Of a stretch of DNA of 11,805 bases, positions 1 through 6,715 are shown in pieces. Each line of letters starts with the position of its first letter. Position 1 is the stretch's first letter. Under the pieces are notes generated by a model that searched no databases, was not told where the DNA came from, and worked only from the letters and a program-made list of their open reading frames with translations. The stretch is taken from contig CAZZKG010000084.1 of the NCBI GenBank assembly GCA_964654825.1, forward strand, positions 1 through 11,805, in the 5' to 3' direction. This DNA is from CAZZKG01 sp964654825. GTDB taxonomy: Bacteria; Gemmatimonadota; CAZMKB01. The translations under genes and the position numbers were made by a program.

Positions 1-45
1 GTGCTTGTCAATTTCGCTGGGGGTGATTAAATACATACTGAAATG

Positions 46-74
46 TTGCCGGATATCCCGAAGGTCTCTATTAT
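46..74 (+). promoter_or_regulatory. Candidate sigma-70 promoter for the transsulfuration genes
   Basis: The sequence shows TTGCCG at 46-51 (4 of 6 matches to TTGACA) and TATTAT at 69-74 (5 of 6 matches to TATAAT), separated by 17 nt. A transcript would start near position 81 and give a leader of about 80 nt before the first gene. The surrounding DNA is clearly more AT-rich than the genes. A weaker alternative lies at 96-101 (TTGCAG) with TAATTC at 119-124. This is a motif match only. Confidence 0.45.
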
Positions 75-83
75 TATCTATAC

Positions 84-136
84 AGTGTTTTAGACTTGCA
101 GAATGATTCTCGATGTATTAATTCACGTAAAACACT
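84..136 (+). repeat. Inverted repeat in the leader of the cystathionine beta-synthase gene
   Basis: AGTGTTTTA at 84-92 is the perfect reverse complement of TAAAACACT at 128-136, giving 9-bp arms and a 35-nt interior. The interior holds a second palindrome, AGAAT-G-ATTCT at 100-110. The outer arms begin about 3 nt after the predicted transcription start and end 12 nt before the Shine-Dalgarno site at 149. It could be an mRNA hairpin or a binding site for a dimeric repressor. There is no U-run after it, so it is not a simple terminator. Confidence 0.5.
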
Positions 137-160
137 CAACAGAATGCTGAGGTGAGCCCG

Positions 161-1525
161 ATGCAGTATTACAATTCGATCCTCGAAGCGATTGGCGGCA
201 CACCGCTGATCAGGCCGCAGAGATTGACTCATGAAGTGAAAGCCCTCATCCTGTGTAAAGCTGAATTTCTCAATCCCGGCGGCAGCATCAAAGACAGAAT
301 CGGTATATCGATGGTGGAAGATGCGGAGCGGCAAGGCGTTCTCAAGCCGGGCGGGACCATCATCGAGTCGACCTCGGGCAATACCGGCGTCGGACTTGCT
401 CTCGCAGCCGCGACGAGAGGTTACAAGGCGGTCTTCACCATGCCGGACAAGATGAGCCAGGAAAAGATCAGGCTCCTCAAATCATATGGTGCCGAGGTCA
501 TCGTAACGCCGACAGCCGTCCCCCCCGAGTCCCCCGAGAGCTACTACGAGGTGGCTAAGAGACTCGCCAGGGAGAGACCCAATTCTTTTTACGTGAACCA
601 GTACTTCAATGAGCACAATACACTTTCCCATTACCGGACTACCGGTCCGGAGATCTGGGAGCAGACGGAAGGTCGGATCACCCATTTCGTTGCGGGTATG
701 GGGACCGGAGGCACCATTTCGGGGACGGGTAAATATCTCAAAGAGAAAAACCCGTCGATAAAGATAATCGGAGCCGACCCGGAAGGATCTATCCTGAAGG
801 ATGCTTTTTACGACAACACGGTCGGACCGGCACGACCCTATAAGGTCGAAGGTATCGGGGAGGACATGATCCCGGGTACCCTGAATTTTGATTACATCGA
901 TGAAGTACACACGGCGACCGACAGGGAATCGTTCTACTGGGCGAGGCGCCTCGTGAGAGAGGAAGGCCTGCTCGTCGGGGGTTCGAGCGGTTCGGCCTTC
1001 GCCGTCGCGCTCAAGGTCGCCGGGGATTTACCGGAAGATGCCGTCGTCGTGGTGATCCTCCCGGACACCGGGGAGCGGTACCTCAGCAAGTTCCACTCCG
1101 ATGAATGGATGAAGGAAAACAGCATGGTGGAATTTGAAGAGCTCACGGCCGGTGAGATCCTCGCGTTCAAGGGGTCGGGACTTCCCGGCATCGTCTCCCT
1201 GAGTCCCGGGGACAAAGTACAGACGGCGTTCAAACTCATGAACGAACATGGTATTTCCTACATCCCGGTCGTGGATGGAGGCGAATCCGTCGGAACACTG
1301 GTCGAACAGGCGATCGCAGGAAAGGTGATGCAGAACACCGCGCTCCTCGAAGCGAATGTCGAAGATGTCATGGATGACCCTCTTCCGGAAGTGAAATCCG
1401 ACGCGGAAGTGGCTGATCTTGCCCGTGCCATAGCGAAGAACAAAAAAGCTATACTCGTGAGGAACACTGCCGGGCTTACCGGCATTGTTACGATCTATGA
1501 TCTGATAGGTTACTACGCTCGATAA
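161..1525 (+). CDS. Cystathionine beta-synthase with C-terminal CBS domain pair
   Basis: This is a fold-type II PLP enzyme that should condense homocysteine with serine (or an activated serine) to cystathionine in the cytoplasm, the first step of reverse transsulfuration. The PLP lysine is K44 in NPGGSIKDR, followed by TSGNTG at 71-76 and the glycine-rich phosphate-binding loop GMGTGGTISGTG at 179-190. The segment VEGIGEDMIP favours cystathionine beta-synthase over cysteine synthase. Residues about 335-454 form two CBS repeats (Bateman module), which bind S-adenosylmethionine in animal enzymes; the ligand here is unknown. No N-terminal heme domain is present. At 454 aa it is complete. I chose ATG 161 because GAGGTGA lies at 149-155 with a 5-nt gap; the in-frame GTG at 152 sits inside that SD. 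The next gene starts 9 nt after the stop. Use of O-acetylserine, as in Bacillus MccA, cannot be excluded. Confidence 0.92.
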   Translation: MQYYNSILEAIGGTPLIRPQRLTHEVKALILCKAEFLNPGGSIKDRIGISMVEDAERQGVLKPGGTIIESTSGNTGVGLALAAATRGYKAVFTMPDKMSQEKIRLLKSYGAEVIVTPTAVPPESPESYYEVAKRLARERPNSFYVNQYFNEHNTLSHYRTTGPEIWEQTEGRITHFVAGMGTGGTISGTGKYLKEKNPSIKIIGADPEGSILKDAFYDNTVGPARPYKVEGIGEDMIPGTLNFDYIDEVHTATDRESFYWARRLVREEGLLVGGSSGSAFAVALKVAGDLPEDAVVVVILPDTGERYLSKFHSDEWMKENSMVEFEELTAGEILAFKGSGLPGIVSLSPGDKVQTAFKLMNEHGISYIPVVDGGESVGTLVEQAIAGKVMQNTALLEANVEDVMDDPLPEVKSDAEVADLARAIAKNKKAILVRNTAGLTGIVTIYDLIGYYAR

Positions 1526-1534
1526 GGAGGTTCC

Positions 1535-2680
1535 ATGAGCGGTTTCTCGACCAGGGCGATCCACGATGGTCAGGTCCCTGATCCCTCGACCGGAGCGATC
1601 ATCACTCCGATCTTCCAGACTTCCACGTACGTCCAGCAGTCCATCGGGAAGCACCAGGGGTACGAGTATGCCCGAACCCAGAATCCGACCCGCGAAGCTC
1701 TCGAGAACAATATCGCCTCGCTGGAAGGTGCCCGCCACGGGATAGCATTCTCTTCCGGCATGTCGGCGATATCCGCCGTCATGAATCTCCTCAAAGCCGG
1801 TGACCACGTGATCTGTTCCCGAAACACCTACGGCGGCACGTACCGGCTTTTCGAGCGCGTCCTCAGCGATTTTGGTCTCCGGTTCACTTATGTGGACACG
1901 TCGGACGCCGGGGCTGTAGATGCTGCTCTCACTGCGGATACGAGGATGCTCTTTGTCGAGACTCCGACCAATCCTCTCCTCGGTCTCACCGATATCAGAA
2001 AGATGTCGGAAATCAAAAATGAGGGGACATGGCTCGTGGTGGATAATACATTCATGACGCCGTACTTCCAGCGGCCCCTCGAGCTTGGCGCCGACATTGT
2101 CGTCCACAGTTCCACCAAGTACCTCAACGGGCACTCGGATGTCGTCGGCGGAGTGGTCCTCACGAGCAGTGAAGCTGTCCACGAACGAGTTCGGTTCGTC
2201 CAGAATGCCGTCGGTGCAGTCCCTGGACCATTCGACTGCTGGCTGGTTCTCAGGGGAACCAAAACACTCGCGTTGAGAATGAAGGAGCACGAGGCTAACG
2301 CGAGGAGACTCGCCGCTTACCTCTCGGAACATACTGAAGTCAGGACGATCCACTATCCGGGTCTCCCGGATCATCCTCAACATGAGCTCGCCAGGCGCCA
2401 GATGGACGGATTCGGGGCTATGATTTCCATCGAACTCGGGAGTCTTGACAGGGCGAGAAGGTTCCTCGAACGCGTCCGGATCTTTTCTCTTGCAGAGAGT
2501 CTTGGCGGTGTTGAGAGCCTCACGAGTCATCCCGCGTCTATGACCCATGCTTCGGTACCGGAGGAGGAAAGGAAAAAGATCGGTATCACCGATGGACTCG
2601 TGAGGTTGTCCGTGGGTGTCGAGGACGCGGCGGATCTTCAGGACGATCTCGATAGAGCACTGGCCGACCTCAGTCGCTGA
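1535..2680 (+). CDS. Cystathionine gamma-lyase / gamma-synthase family PLP enzyme
   Basis: This is a fold-type I PLP enzyme of the Cys/Met metabolism family, 381 aa and full length. K195 in SSTKYLNGHSD is the PLP lysine. YEYARTQNPT near residues 43-52 supplies the tyrosine and arginine that bind PLP phosphate from the neighbouring subunit. The C-terminal segments SLGGVESL and MTHASVPEEER are typical of the family. Gamma-lyases and gamma-synthases are hard to separate by sequence. The adjacent cystathionine beta-synthase, only 9 nt upstream, makes gamma-lyase (cystathionine to cysteine, 2-oxobutyrate and ammonia) the more likely role, as in the mccA-mccB pair of Bacillus. AAGGAGG at 1524-1530, overlapping the upstream stop codon, fixes ATG 1535. 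O-succinyl- or O-acetylhomoserine could still be a substrate. Confidence 0.9.
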   Translation: MSGFSTRAIHDGQVPDPSTGAIITPIFQTSTYVQQSIGKHQGYEYARTQNPTREALENNIASLEGARHGIAFSSGMSAISAVMNLLKAGDHVICSRNTYGGTYRLFERVLSDFGLRFTYVDTSDAGAVDAALTADTRMLFVETPTNPLLGLTDIRKMSEIKNEGTWLVVDNTFMTPYFQRPLELGADIVVHSSTKYLNGHSDVVGGVVLTSSEAVHERVRFVQNAVGAVPGPFDCWLVLRGTKTLALRMKEHEANARRLAAYLSEHTEVRTIHYPGLPDHPQHELARRQMDGFGAMISIELGSLDRARRFLERVRIFSLAESLGGVESLTSHPASMTHASVPEEERKKIGITDGLVRLSVGVEDAADLQDDLDRALADLSR

Positions 2681-2704
2681 AGGCTGGAGCAATGAGGAAA
2701 AGAG

Positions 2705-3085
2705 ATGAAGAAACCCCCACGGAAACGAAAGAAGAAGCTGGTCGAGACTTTCGAGAACAAATATCCGGATAGAGATTATGTGATCACGATTACAAATCCG
2801 GAATACACGTCCGTGTGTCCCCGGACTGGACTTCCCGATTTCGGAACCATCACCGTCAGCTATATCCCCGACGGAGAATGTCTGGAACTCAAATCGCTCA
2901 AATACTATTTCCTCACCTATCGAAACATGGGCATATTTTACGAAGCGGCGGTGAACAGGATTCTCGATGACCTCGTTGCTGCCTGCAGTCCCAGGTGGAT
3001 GGAAATACGGGCAGAGTTCTCGGAGAGGGGTGGTATGTGGACGATCGTCGAAACGGAATACTCCCCGGAGGGTTGCGAGACGTAG
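2705..3085 (+). CDS. queF: NADPH-dependent 7-cyano-7-deazaguanine (preQ0) reductase, QueF
   Basis: QueF reduces the nitrile of preQ0 to the aminomethyl group of preQ1, using two NADPH, in queuosine tRNA modification. The protein is 126 aa, the short single-domain (unimodal) type of the tunnel fold. The catalytic cysteine is C38 in TSVCPRTG, which forms the thioimide with preQ0, and the catalytic aspartate is D45 in GLPDFG. The QueF signature ELKSLK at 61-66 marks the NADPH-binding segment, followed by YRNMGIFYEAAVNRILDDL. The N-terminus is strongly basic (KKPPRKRKKK). GAGG at 2694-2697 supports ATG 2705. It lies 24 nt after the PLP gene and is probably co-transcribed with it, but no other queuosine gene (queC, queD, queE) is in the window, so the link looks positional rather than metabolic. 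Confidence 0.93.
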   Translation: MKKPPRKRKKKLVETFENKYPDRDYVITITNPEYTSVCPRTGLPDFGTITVSYIPDGECLELKSLKYYFLTYRNMGIFYEAAVNRILDDLVAACSPRWMEIRAEFSERGGMWTIVETEYSPEGCET

Positions 3086-3155
3086 ATCGTCTTCTCTGCC
3101 CACATGTCTGTCCGATCGTCGCCGTGATGGAAAATCTCCCGGTTCCCCCTTTTTA

Positions 3156-3184
3156 TTGACAAAGACCGGAGGCTTTTTTATACT
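3156..3184 (+). promoter_or_regulatory. Near-consensus sigma-70 promoter for mutS
   Basis: A perfect -35 box TTGACA at 3156-3161 and a -10 box TATACT at 3179-3184 (5 of 6 matches) are separated by exactly 17 nt. A T-rich stretch precedes the -35 box. The transcript would start near 3191, leaving a leader of only about 16 nt before mutS, with the SD inside it. The position in the 121-nt gap after queF indicates that mutS has its own transcript. Confidence 0.8.
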
Positions 3185-3206
3185 GTCACAAACGAGGTCT
3201 GTCATT

Positions 3207-5885
3207 ATGTCTGGCGACGTTCCATTCATTTCTCAGTACAAAAAGATCAAAGATCGGTATAAAGACGCGATCCTCTTTTTCAGGATGGGCGACTTCTACG
3301 AGATGTTTTTCGATGATGCACGAGTCGGGTCGCGGGTACTGGGAGTAACACTTACTTCGAAGAGAACCGGTCGTATGGGGAAGGTCCCCCTGGCAGGCAT
3401 TCCGGTAAAAGCCGCAGACGGCTACATCGCCAAACTCGTTAAATCGGGTCACCGGGTAGCGATATGCGAACAGGTGGAAGATCCTAAAAAAGCGAAAGGG
3501 CTCGTAAAGCGTGATGTCCTCGAAGTCATAACTCCCGGTACGATCACCGATGACAATATCCTCGACAGCAAGAGGAACAACTACATCGGCTCGGTTTTTT
3601 CCAGCAGTGCCGGCGACTGGGGTTTCTCATACATCGATCTCTCGACGGGAGAGTTTCTGGTAACCGAATTTTCCGAAAACGAGCTCATCGACGAAATTCT
3701 CCGGATTTCACCGAGCGAGCTCGTGATGCCCGAGTCATGGACCGGTATGGAAGTAATTCCCGAGCGACTCTGCATGCTGAACAGTCTCCGTGAAAGAACA
3801 ACCGAAATCCTGACGAGCACCTCCCCAGACTGGTGTTATTCATTCGACGATGCGCTGACGAGGCTCACGGAGAGGTTCGAAACGAACAGCCTCGACGGGT
3901 TTGGATGTCAAAATCTGACGGATGGCGTACTCGCAGCCGGCGGACTGCTTGTGTACCTCGAGCGGGTTCAGCCGGAAGCACTCAGGATGATCAGGACTCT
4001 CAAGCCCTATTTTCTGGATACCCACATGATGCTGGACGCGGGGACGCTCAGGAATCTCGAGGTTTTCGAGTCCATGAGGCCGGACCTGAAAAAAGCGACA
4101 CTGATCGACATCCTCGACATCACAAGGACTCCCATGGGTGGAAGGTTGTTGAGACAGTGGCTGTTGAAACCACTGAGAGATGTCCGTGAGGTGAATGCCC
4201 GCCTCGACGCGGTGGCTGAGTTGTTCGAAGACAGCGGGAAGCGTACAGCCGTCCGAAATATTCTGAAAGGTATGGGAGATATCGAAAGGCTCTCGGGCAA
4301 ACTCATCTCGAGGAAAGCCATGCCGCGTGATCTCGTTGCTCTCAAAGAGACACTCGAGCTGATTCCTGATCTCAGGGCCGCAATCGGCGAGGTGAGTTCG
4401 GGTCTGCTCGACGAGTGCACGGCAAATCTTTCCGGCTTCCCCGGGGAGGTTGAAATAATAGAGCAGGCGATCGTGGATGACCCTCCTCTTCAGATCGGAG
4501 CCGGCGGTGTGATCCGGGATGGATATAACGACGAGCTCGATGAGCTCAGGGCCCTGAAGAGGGGCGGGACACAGTGGATAGCCGATCTCCAGGAAATCGA
4601 GAGAAAGAGAACGGGTATCTCGACTCTCAAAGTCGGCTACAACAGGGTCTTCGGTTATTATATCGAAGTGACGAAGCGCCACCTCTCACGTGTACCACCC
4701 GGATACATCAGAAAACAGACGTTGACGCAGGGGGAGCGGTTCATCACAGAGGAGCTGAAGGAGATGGAGATGAAGATCCTCTCAGCTCAGGAAAAACTCG
4801 AGTCCCTCGAATTACAGCTCTTCACGGACCTCAGGGATGCCCTCGCCGTAAAAATAGATGATTTCAAAGCGGCGTCTCAGGCCATCGCTCTAGCAGATCT
4901 GCTGTCGTCATTCGCCGAGGTGTCGAGTGAGAACCGCTATACGCGGCCGACGGTGACTGAAGCGTCATCCATTCATATCGAAGAGGGGAGACACCCTGTC
5001 GTCGAGAAGCTCATTCCCGAGGAGTCATTCATCCCCAACGACCTCAAGCTCGATTCGGCAGACGATCAGATCATCATCCTCACCGGTCCGAATATGGCCG
5101 GGAAATCCACGTATCTGAGGCAGGTGGGCATCATCGTGATCATGGCTCAAGCGGGTTGTTTCGTCCCCGCGTCGAAGGCCGAGATTGGAGTGGTGGACAG
5201 AGTGTTCACCAGGGTTGGTGCCTCGGACAGCCTGGCATCGGGCCAGAGCACGTTTCTAGTAGAGATGAATGAGACGGCGAACATCCTCCACAATGCCACG
5301 GAACAGAGTCTTGTCCTTCTCGATGAGATCGGCCGTGGTACCAGCACCTACGATGGTCTGTCCATTGCCTGGGCCGTTACAGAGTTCCTTCACGAAAACG
5401 TTTCCATCCGCCCGCGGACTGTCTTCGCAACCCATTACCACGAGCTTACCCAGCTCGCCGCCTTTCTTCCGAGAGTTCGAAACTACAATGTCCTCGTGAG
5501 GGAGTGGGGCGACAGGGTGATTTTCCTGAGAAAGATCGAGCCCGGTTCGAGCGACCGAAGCTATGGTATCCAGGTAGCTCGGATCGCCGGAATCCCCGAA
5601 GAAGTGATCCTCCGTGCGAAAGAGATCCTGGCAAATCTCGAGCAGGGAGAACACGCTGAACAAAGCATCCCTCCGCTGGCTCGTGGTGACCATCGGCCCT
5701 CATCATCACTGGATGAACAATTGAGTCTTTTCGAAGTGCGCTATGATACCCGTATTGAGAATCTCGTGGAGAAAATCAAGTCTGCGGACATCGACAGTAT
5801 GCGGCCTGTCGAAGCGATCGGCTTTCTCGATGAACTCAAAAGACATCTGGAAAAAAGCCGCGATGAAGATATCGAATCTCCATAA
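3207..5885 (+). CDS. mutS: DNA mismatch repair protein MutS
   Basis: MutS binds mismatches and small loops as a dimer and, through ATP-driven clamp sliding, recruits MutL. The 892-aa protein has all family parts. The mismatch-reading Phe-X-Glu motif is F30-Y31-E32 in GDFYEMF. Connector, lever and clamp domains occupy roughly residues 120-560. The ATPase has Walker A GPNMAGKST at 627-635 and Walker B with D706-E707 in LLDEIGRGTSTYDG, followed by the FATHYHEL segment. QLSLF at 838-842 matches the beta-sliding-clamp binding consensus, and the C-terminal tail resembles the MutS helix-turn-helix/tetramer region. ATG 3207 is chosen because GAGGT lies at 3194-3198 and MutS homology starts there; the frame is open back to 2967 but that stretch overlaps queF and is unlike MutS. 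No mutL follows; a small membrane protein gene starts 12 nt downstream. Confidence 0.98.
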   Translation: MSGDVPFISQYKKIKDRYKDAILFFRMGDFYEMFFDDARVGSRVLGVTLTSKRTGRMGKVPLAGIPVKAADGYIAKLVKSGHRVAICEQVEDPKKAKGLVKRDVLEVITPGTITDDNILDSKRNNYIGSVFSSSAGDWGFSYIDLSTGEFLVTEFSENELIDEILRISPSELVMPESWTGMEVIPERLCMLNSLRERTTEILTSTSPDWCYSFDDALTRLTERFETNSLDGFGCQNLTDGVLAAGGLLVYLERVQPEALRMIRTLKPYFLDTHMMLDAGTLRNLEVFESMRPDLKKATLIDILDITRTPMGGRLLRQWLLKPLRDVREVNARLDAVAELFEDSGKRTAVRNILKGMGDIERLSGKLISRKAMPRDLVALKETLELIPDLRAAIGEVSSGLLDECTANLSGFPGEVEIIEQAIVDDPPLQIGAGGVIRDGYNDELDELRALKRGGTQWIADLQEIERKRTGISTLKVGYNRVFGYYIEVTKRHLSRVPPGYIRKQTLTQGERFITEELKEMEMKILSAQEKLESLELQLFTDLRDALAVKIDDFKAASQAIALADLLSSFAEVSSENRYTRPTVTEASSIHIEEGRHPVVEKLIPEESFIPNDLKLDSADDQIIILTGPNMAGKSTYLRQVGIIVIMAQAGCFVPASKAEIGVVDRVFTRVGASDSLASGQSTFLVEMNETANILHNATEQSLVLLDEIGRGTSTYDGLSIAWAVTEFLHENVSIRPRTVFATHYHELTQLAAFLPRVRNYNVLVREWGDRVIFLRKIEPGSSDRSYGIQVARIAGIPEEVILRAKEILANLEQGEHAEQSIPPLARGDHRPSSSLDEQLSLFEVRYDTRIENLVEKIKSADIDSMRPVEAIGFLDELKRHLEKSRDEDIESP

Positions 5886-5897
5886 AGGAAGGTGTCC

Positions 5898-6275
5898 ATG
5901 AATGACTGGTTGGTGAAACAGAACTCCGTCGCTGTGTCTTCCATATGCATCTGCCTGCTCACCTGGACGATCGGATATCTGATGCAGGAGAGCGTCCTGA
6001 GATTTCTTTCTCTGCTTTTTCTCGGACAGGGTGTGTTCATCCTGTTTCTCGAATGGCTCAAGGGGCTGGAATCTGAGCCCGATGTGGGGGAGGTCCTCAT
6101 CCTCGACCGGGAGGACGGGAGGAGAACAGCACAGGAAGTAGCATTTTCCAGCATGCTTGTATATGACAGCCTCGTCGAAGTAATGGAGCTCAAAGGTATA
6201 GCTACGAGGCGCGAGATCGAGAACAGAATGGAGGAGATAAAGGAGCGATACAAAAAGGTTTCCGGAGGGAGCTAA
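5898..6275 (+). CDS. Small two-helix membrane protein of unknown function
   Basis: I do not recognise this 125-aa protein. It has two hydrophobic segments, about residues 11-29 and 33-54, joined by a very short turn (a helical hairpin), with no typical cleaved signal peptide. The rest, residues 55-125, is soluble and charged. It ends in a helix-rich stretch (LKGIATRREIENRMEEIKE) of the kind often found in small regulatory or scaffold proteins, with coiled-coil potential. AGGAAGG at 5886-5892 sits 5 nt before ATG 5898, while the in-frame GTG at 5892 overlaps that SD. It begins 12 nt after mutS and is probably translated from the mutS transcript. The reading frame is closed, the codon use resembles its neighbours and the SD is good, so it is likely a real gene. 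Confidence 0.75.
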   Translation: MNDWLVKQNSVAVSSICICLLTWTIGYLMQESVLRFLSLLFLGQGVFILFLEWLKGLESEPDVGEVLILDREDGRRTAQEVAFSSMLVYDSLVEVMELKGIATRREIENRMEEIKERYKKVSGGS

Positions 6276-6283
6276 AAAAAGTA

Positions 6284-6312
6284 TTGACATTTGTGGATAG
6301 TTATTCATTAAT
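6284..6312 (+). promoter_or_regulatory. Candidate promoter for the ferredoxin-oxidoreductase gene run
   Basis: A perfect -35 box TTGACA lies at 6284-6289. With a 17-nt spacer, the -10 position 6307-6312 reads ATTAAT (4 of 6 matches). An A-run (6274-6280) just upstream could act as an UP-like element, and the -35 context TATTGACA is identical to that of the mutS promoter. The transcript would start near 6319, giving a leader of about 28 nt before the ferredoxin start. The -10 box is less convincing than the -35 box. Confidence 0.55.
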
Positions 6313-6331
6313 GATTGAAACTTTTCACACA

Positions 6332-6339
6332 AAGGAGGT
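6332..6339 (+). promoter_or_regulatory. Strong ribosome binding site that fixes the ferredoxin start
   Basis: AAGGAGGT is an almost complete anti-SD match ending 7 nt before GTG 6347. It shows that translation starts at GTG 6347 and not at the upstream in-frame ATG codons, the first of which lies within the promoter. Confidence 0.85.
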
Positions 6340-6346
6340 GAGCAAG

Positions 6347-6607
6347 GTGGCGTACGTAATCAGCGAGGAGTGCATCAGTTGCGGTGCATGTGAGCCGGAG
6401 TGCCCGAATGAAGCAATTTCGGAGGGCGATGAGATCTATGTCATAGAAACAGACAAGTGCACCGAGTGCAGAGGATTCTATGATGAATCGCAGTGTGCAT
6501 CTGTGTGTCCGGTAGATGCGTGCATTCCTGATCCAAACAACGAGGAAACTGACGAACAGCTGCTGGCCAAGTTCACAAAACTGCATCCCGATAAGGAGCC
6601 GGTTTAG
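6347..6607 (+). CDS. Allochromatium-type 2[4Fe-4S] ferredoxin (YfhL-like)
   Basis: This is a low-potential electron carrier of the cytoplasm, 86 aa from GTG 6347. The first motif is C9-x2-C12-x2-C15-x3-C19-P. The second is C38-x2-C41-x8-C50-x3-C54-P, with eight residues between the second and third cysteines instead of two. That insertion and the acidic C-terminal extension are hallmarks of the Allochromatium vinosum/YfhL type, whose clusters have unusually negative and unequal potentials. By family rule, one cluster uses C9, C12, C15 and C54, and the other C38, C41, C50 and C19. An extra cysteine, C59, follows. The gene has its own candidate promoter and a strong SD, and an aldehyde:ferredoxin oxidoreductase gene follows after 108 nt, so it is the probable electron acceptor of that enzyme. 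A housekeeping role, as proposed for YfhL, is also possible. Confidence 0.93.
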   Translation: MAYVISEECISCGACEPECPNEAISEGDEIYVIETDKCTECRGFYDESQCASVCPVDACIPDPNNEETDEQLLAKFTKLHPDKEPV

Positions 6608-6633
6608 CCGCTGTTCTGTTTCTGAGCATACAT

Positions 6634-6676
6634 GGGGAGGATTACCCTGTTGATGTCACACACCGGGATCCTCCCC
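6634..6676 (+). repeat. Strong hairpin between ferredoxin and oxidoreductase genes
   Basis: GGGGAGGAT at 6634-6642 is the perfect reverse complement of ATCCTCCCC at 6668-6676. After a 2-nt bulge (6643-6644), CCC at 6645-6647 can pair with GGG at 6665-6667, leaving a 17-nt loop. The hairpin lies in the 108-nt gap after the ferredoxin stop. No U-run follows directly; only TCTTTTCC appears about 14 nt later, so it is a poor intrinsic terminator. It may stabilise the ferredoxin mRNA, attenuate the transcript or belong to a larger regulatory leader. The 5' arm carries GGGGAGG, which could otherwise be mistaken for an SD. Confidence 0.6.
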
Positions 6677-6703
6677 GCCCTACCATCATGTCTTTTCCTG
6701 CAC

Positions 6704-6710
6704 AAGGTGG
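6704..6710 (+). promoter_or_regulatory. Ribosome binding site deciding the oxidoreductase start
   Basis: AAGGTGG ends 5 nt before GTG 6716. This is the only SD-like sequence that places the start next to the first conserved oxidoreductase residues (YSGFTDRILFVDL). The in-frame ATG codons at 6632 and 6653 lie in or beside the hairpin and would add residues unlike the family. Confidence 0.65.
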
Positions 6711-6715
6711 TATTC

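Noticed and set aside
1..37. Gene ends at the left edge: a + strand tail reading VLVNFAGGD then stop (28-30), or a minus-strand start reading MYLITPSEIDKH
   Set aside because: Either could be real, but 9-12 residues without an SD or recognisable motif are too little to call, and the two are mutually exclusive.
3136..3180. Possible intrinsic terminator after queF (CCGGT / ACCGG followed by a T-run)
   Set aside because: The stem is only 5 bp with a loop of about 20 nt that contains the -35 box of mutS; the T-run belongs to the promoter spacer.
2967..3206. N-terminal extension of MutS by 80 codons
   Set aside because: It overlaps queF out of frame, spans the promoter and has no MutS similarity; the SD at 3194 points to ATG 3207.
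1028..3229. A very long open frame on the minus strand (about 730 codons) opposite the transsulfuration genes and queF
   Set aside because: It lies antisense to three genes with clear conserved motifs, its translation has no recognisable domain, and it is explained by codon bias of the + strand genes.
3840..4682. Minus-strand open frame opposite mutS, and a similar one at 7088-8026 opposite the oxidoreductase
   Set aside because: Both are antisense to strongly conserved coding sequence and show no family motifs or ribosome binding site.
6284..6346. Longer ferredoxin starting at upstream ATG codons
   Set aside because: The extension would be coded across the promoter and SD, and family members start just before the first cysteine motif.
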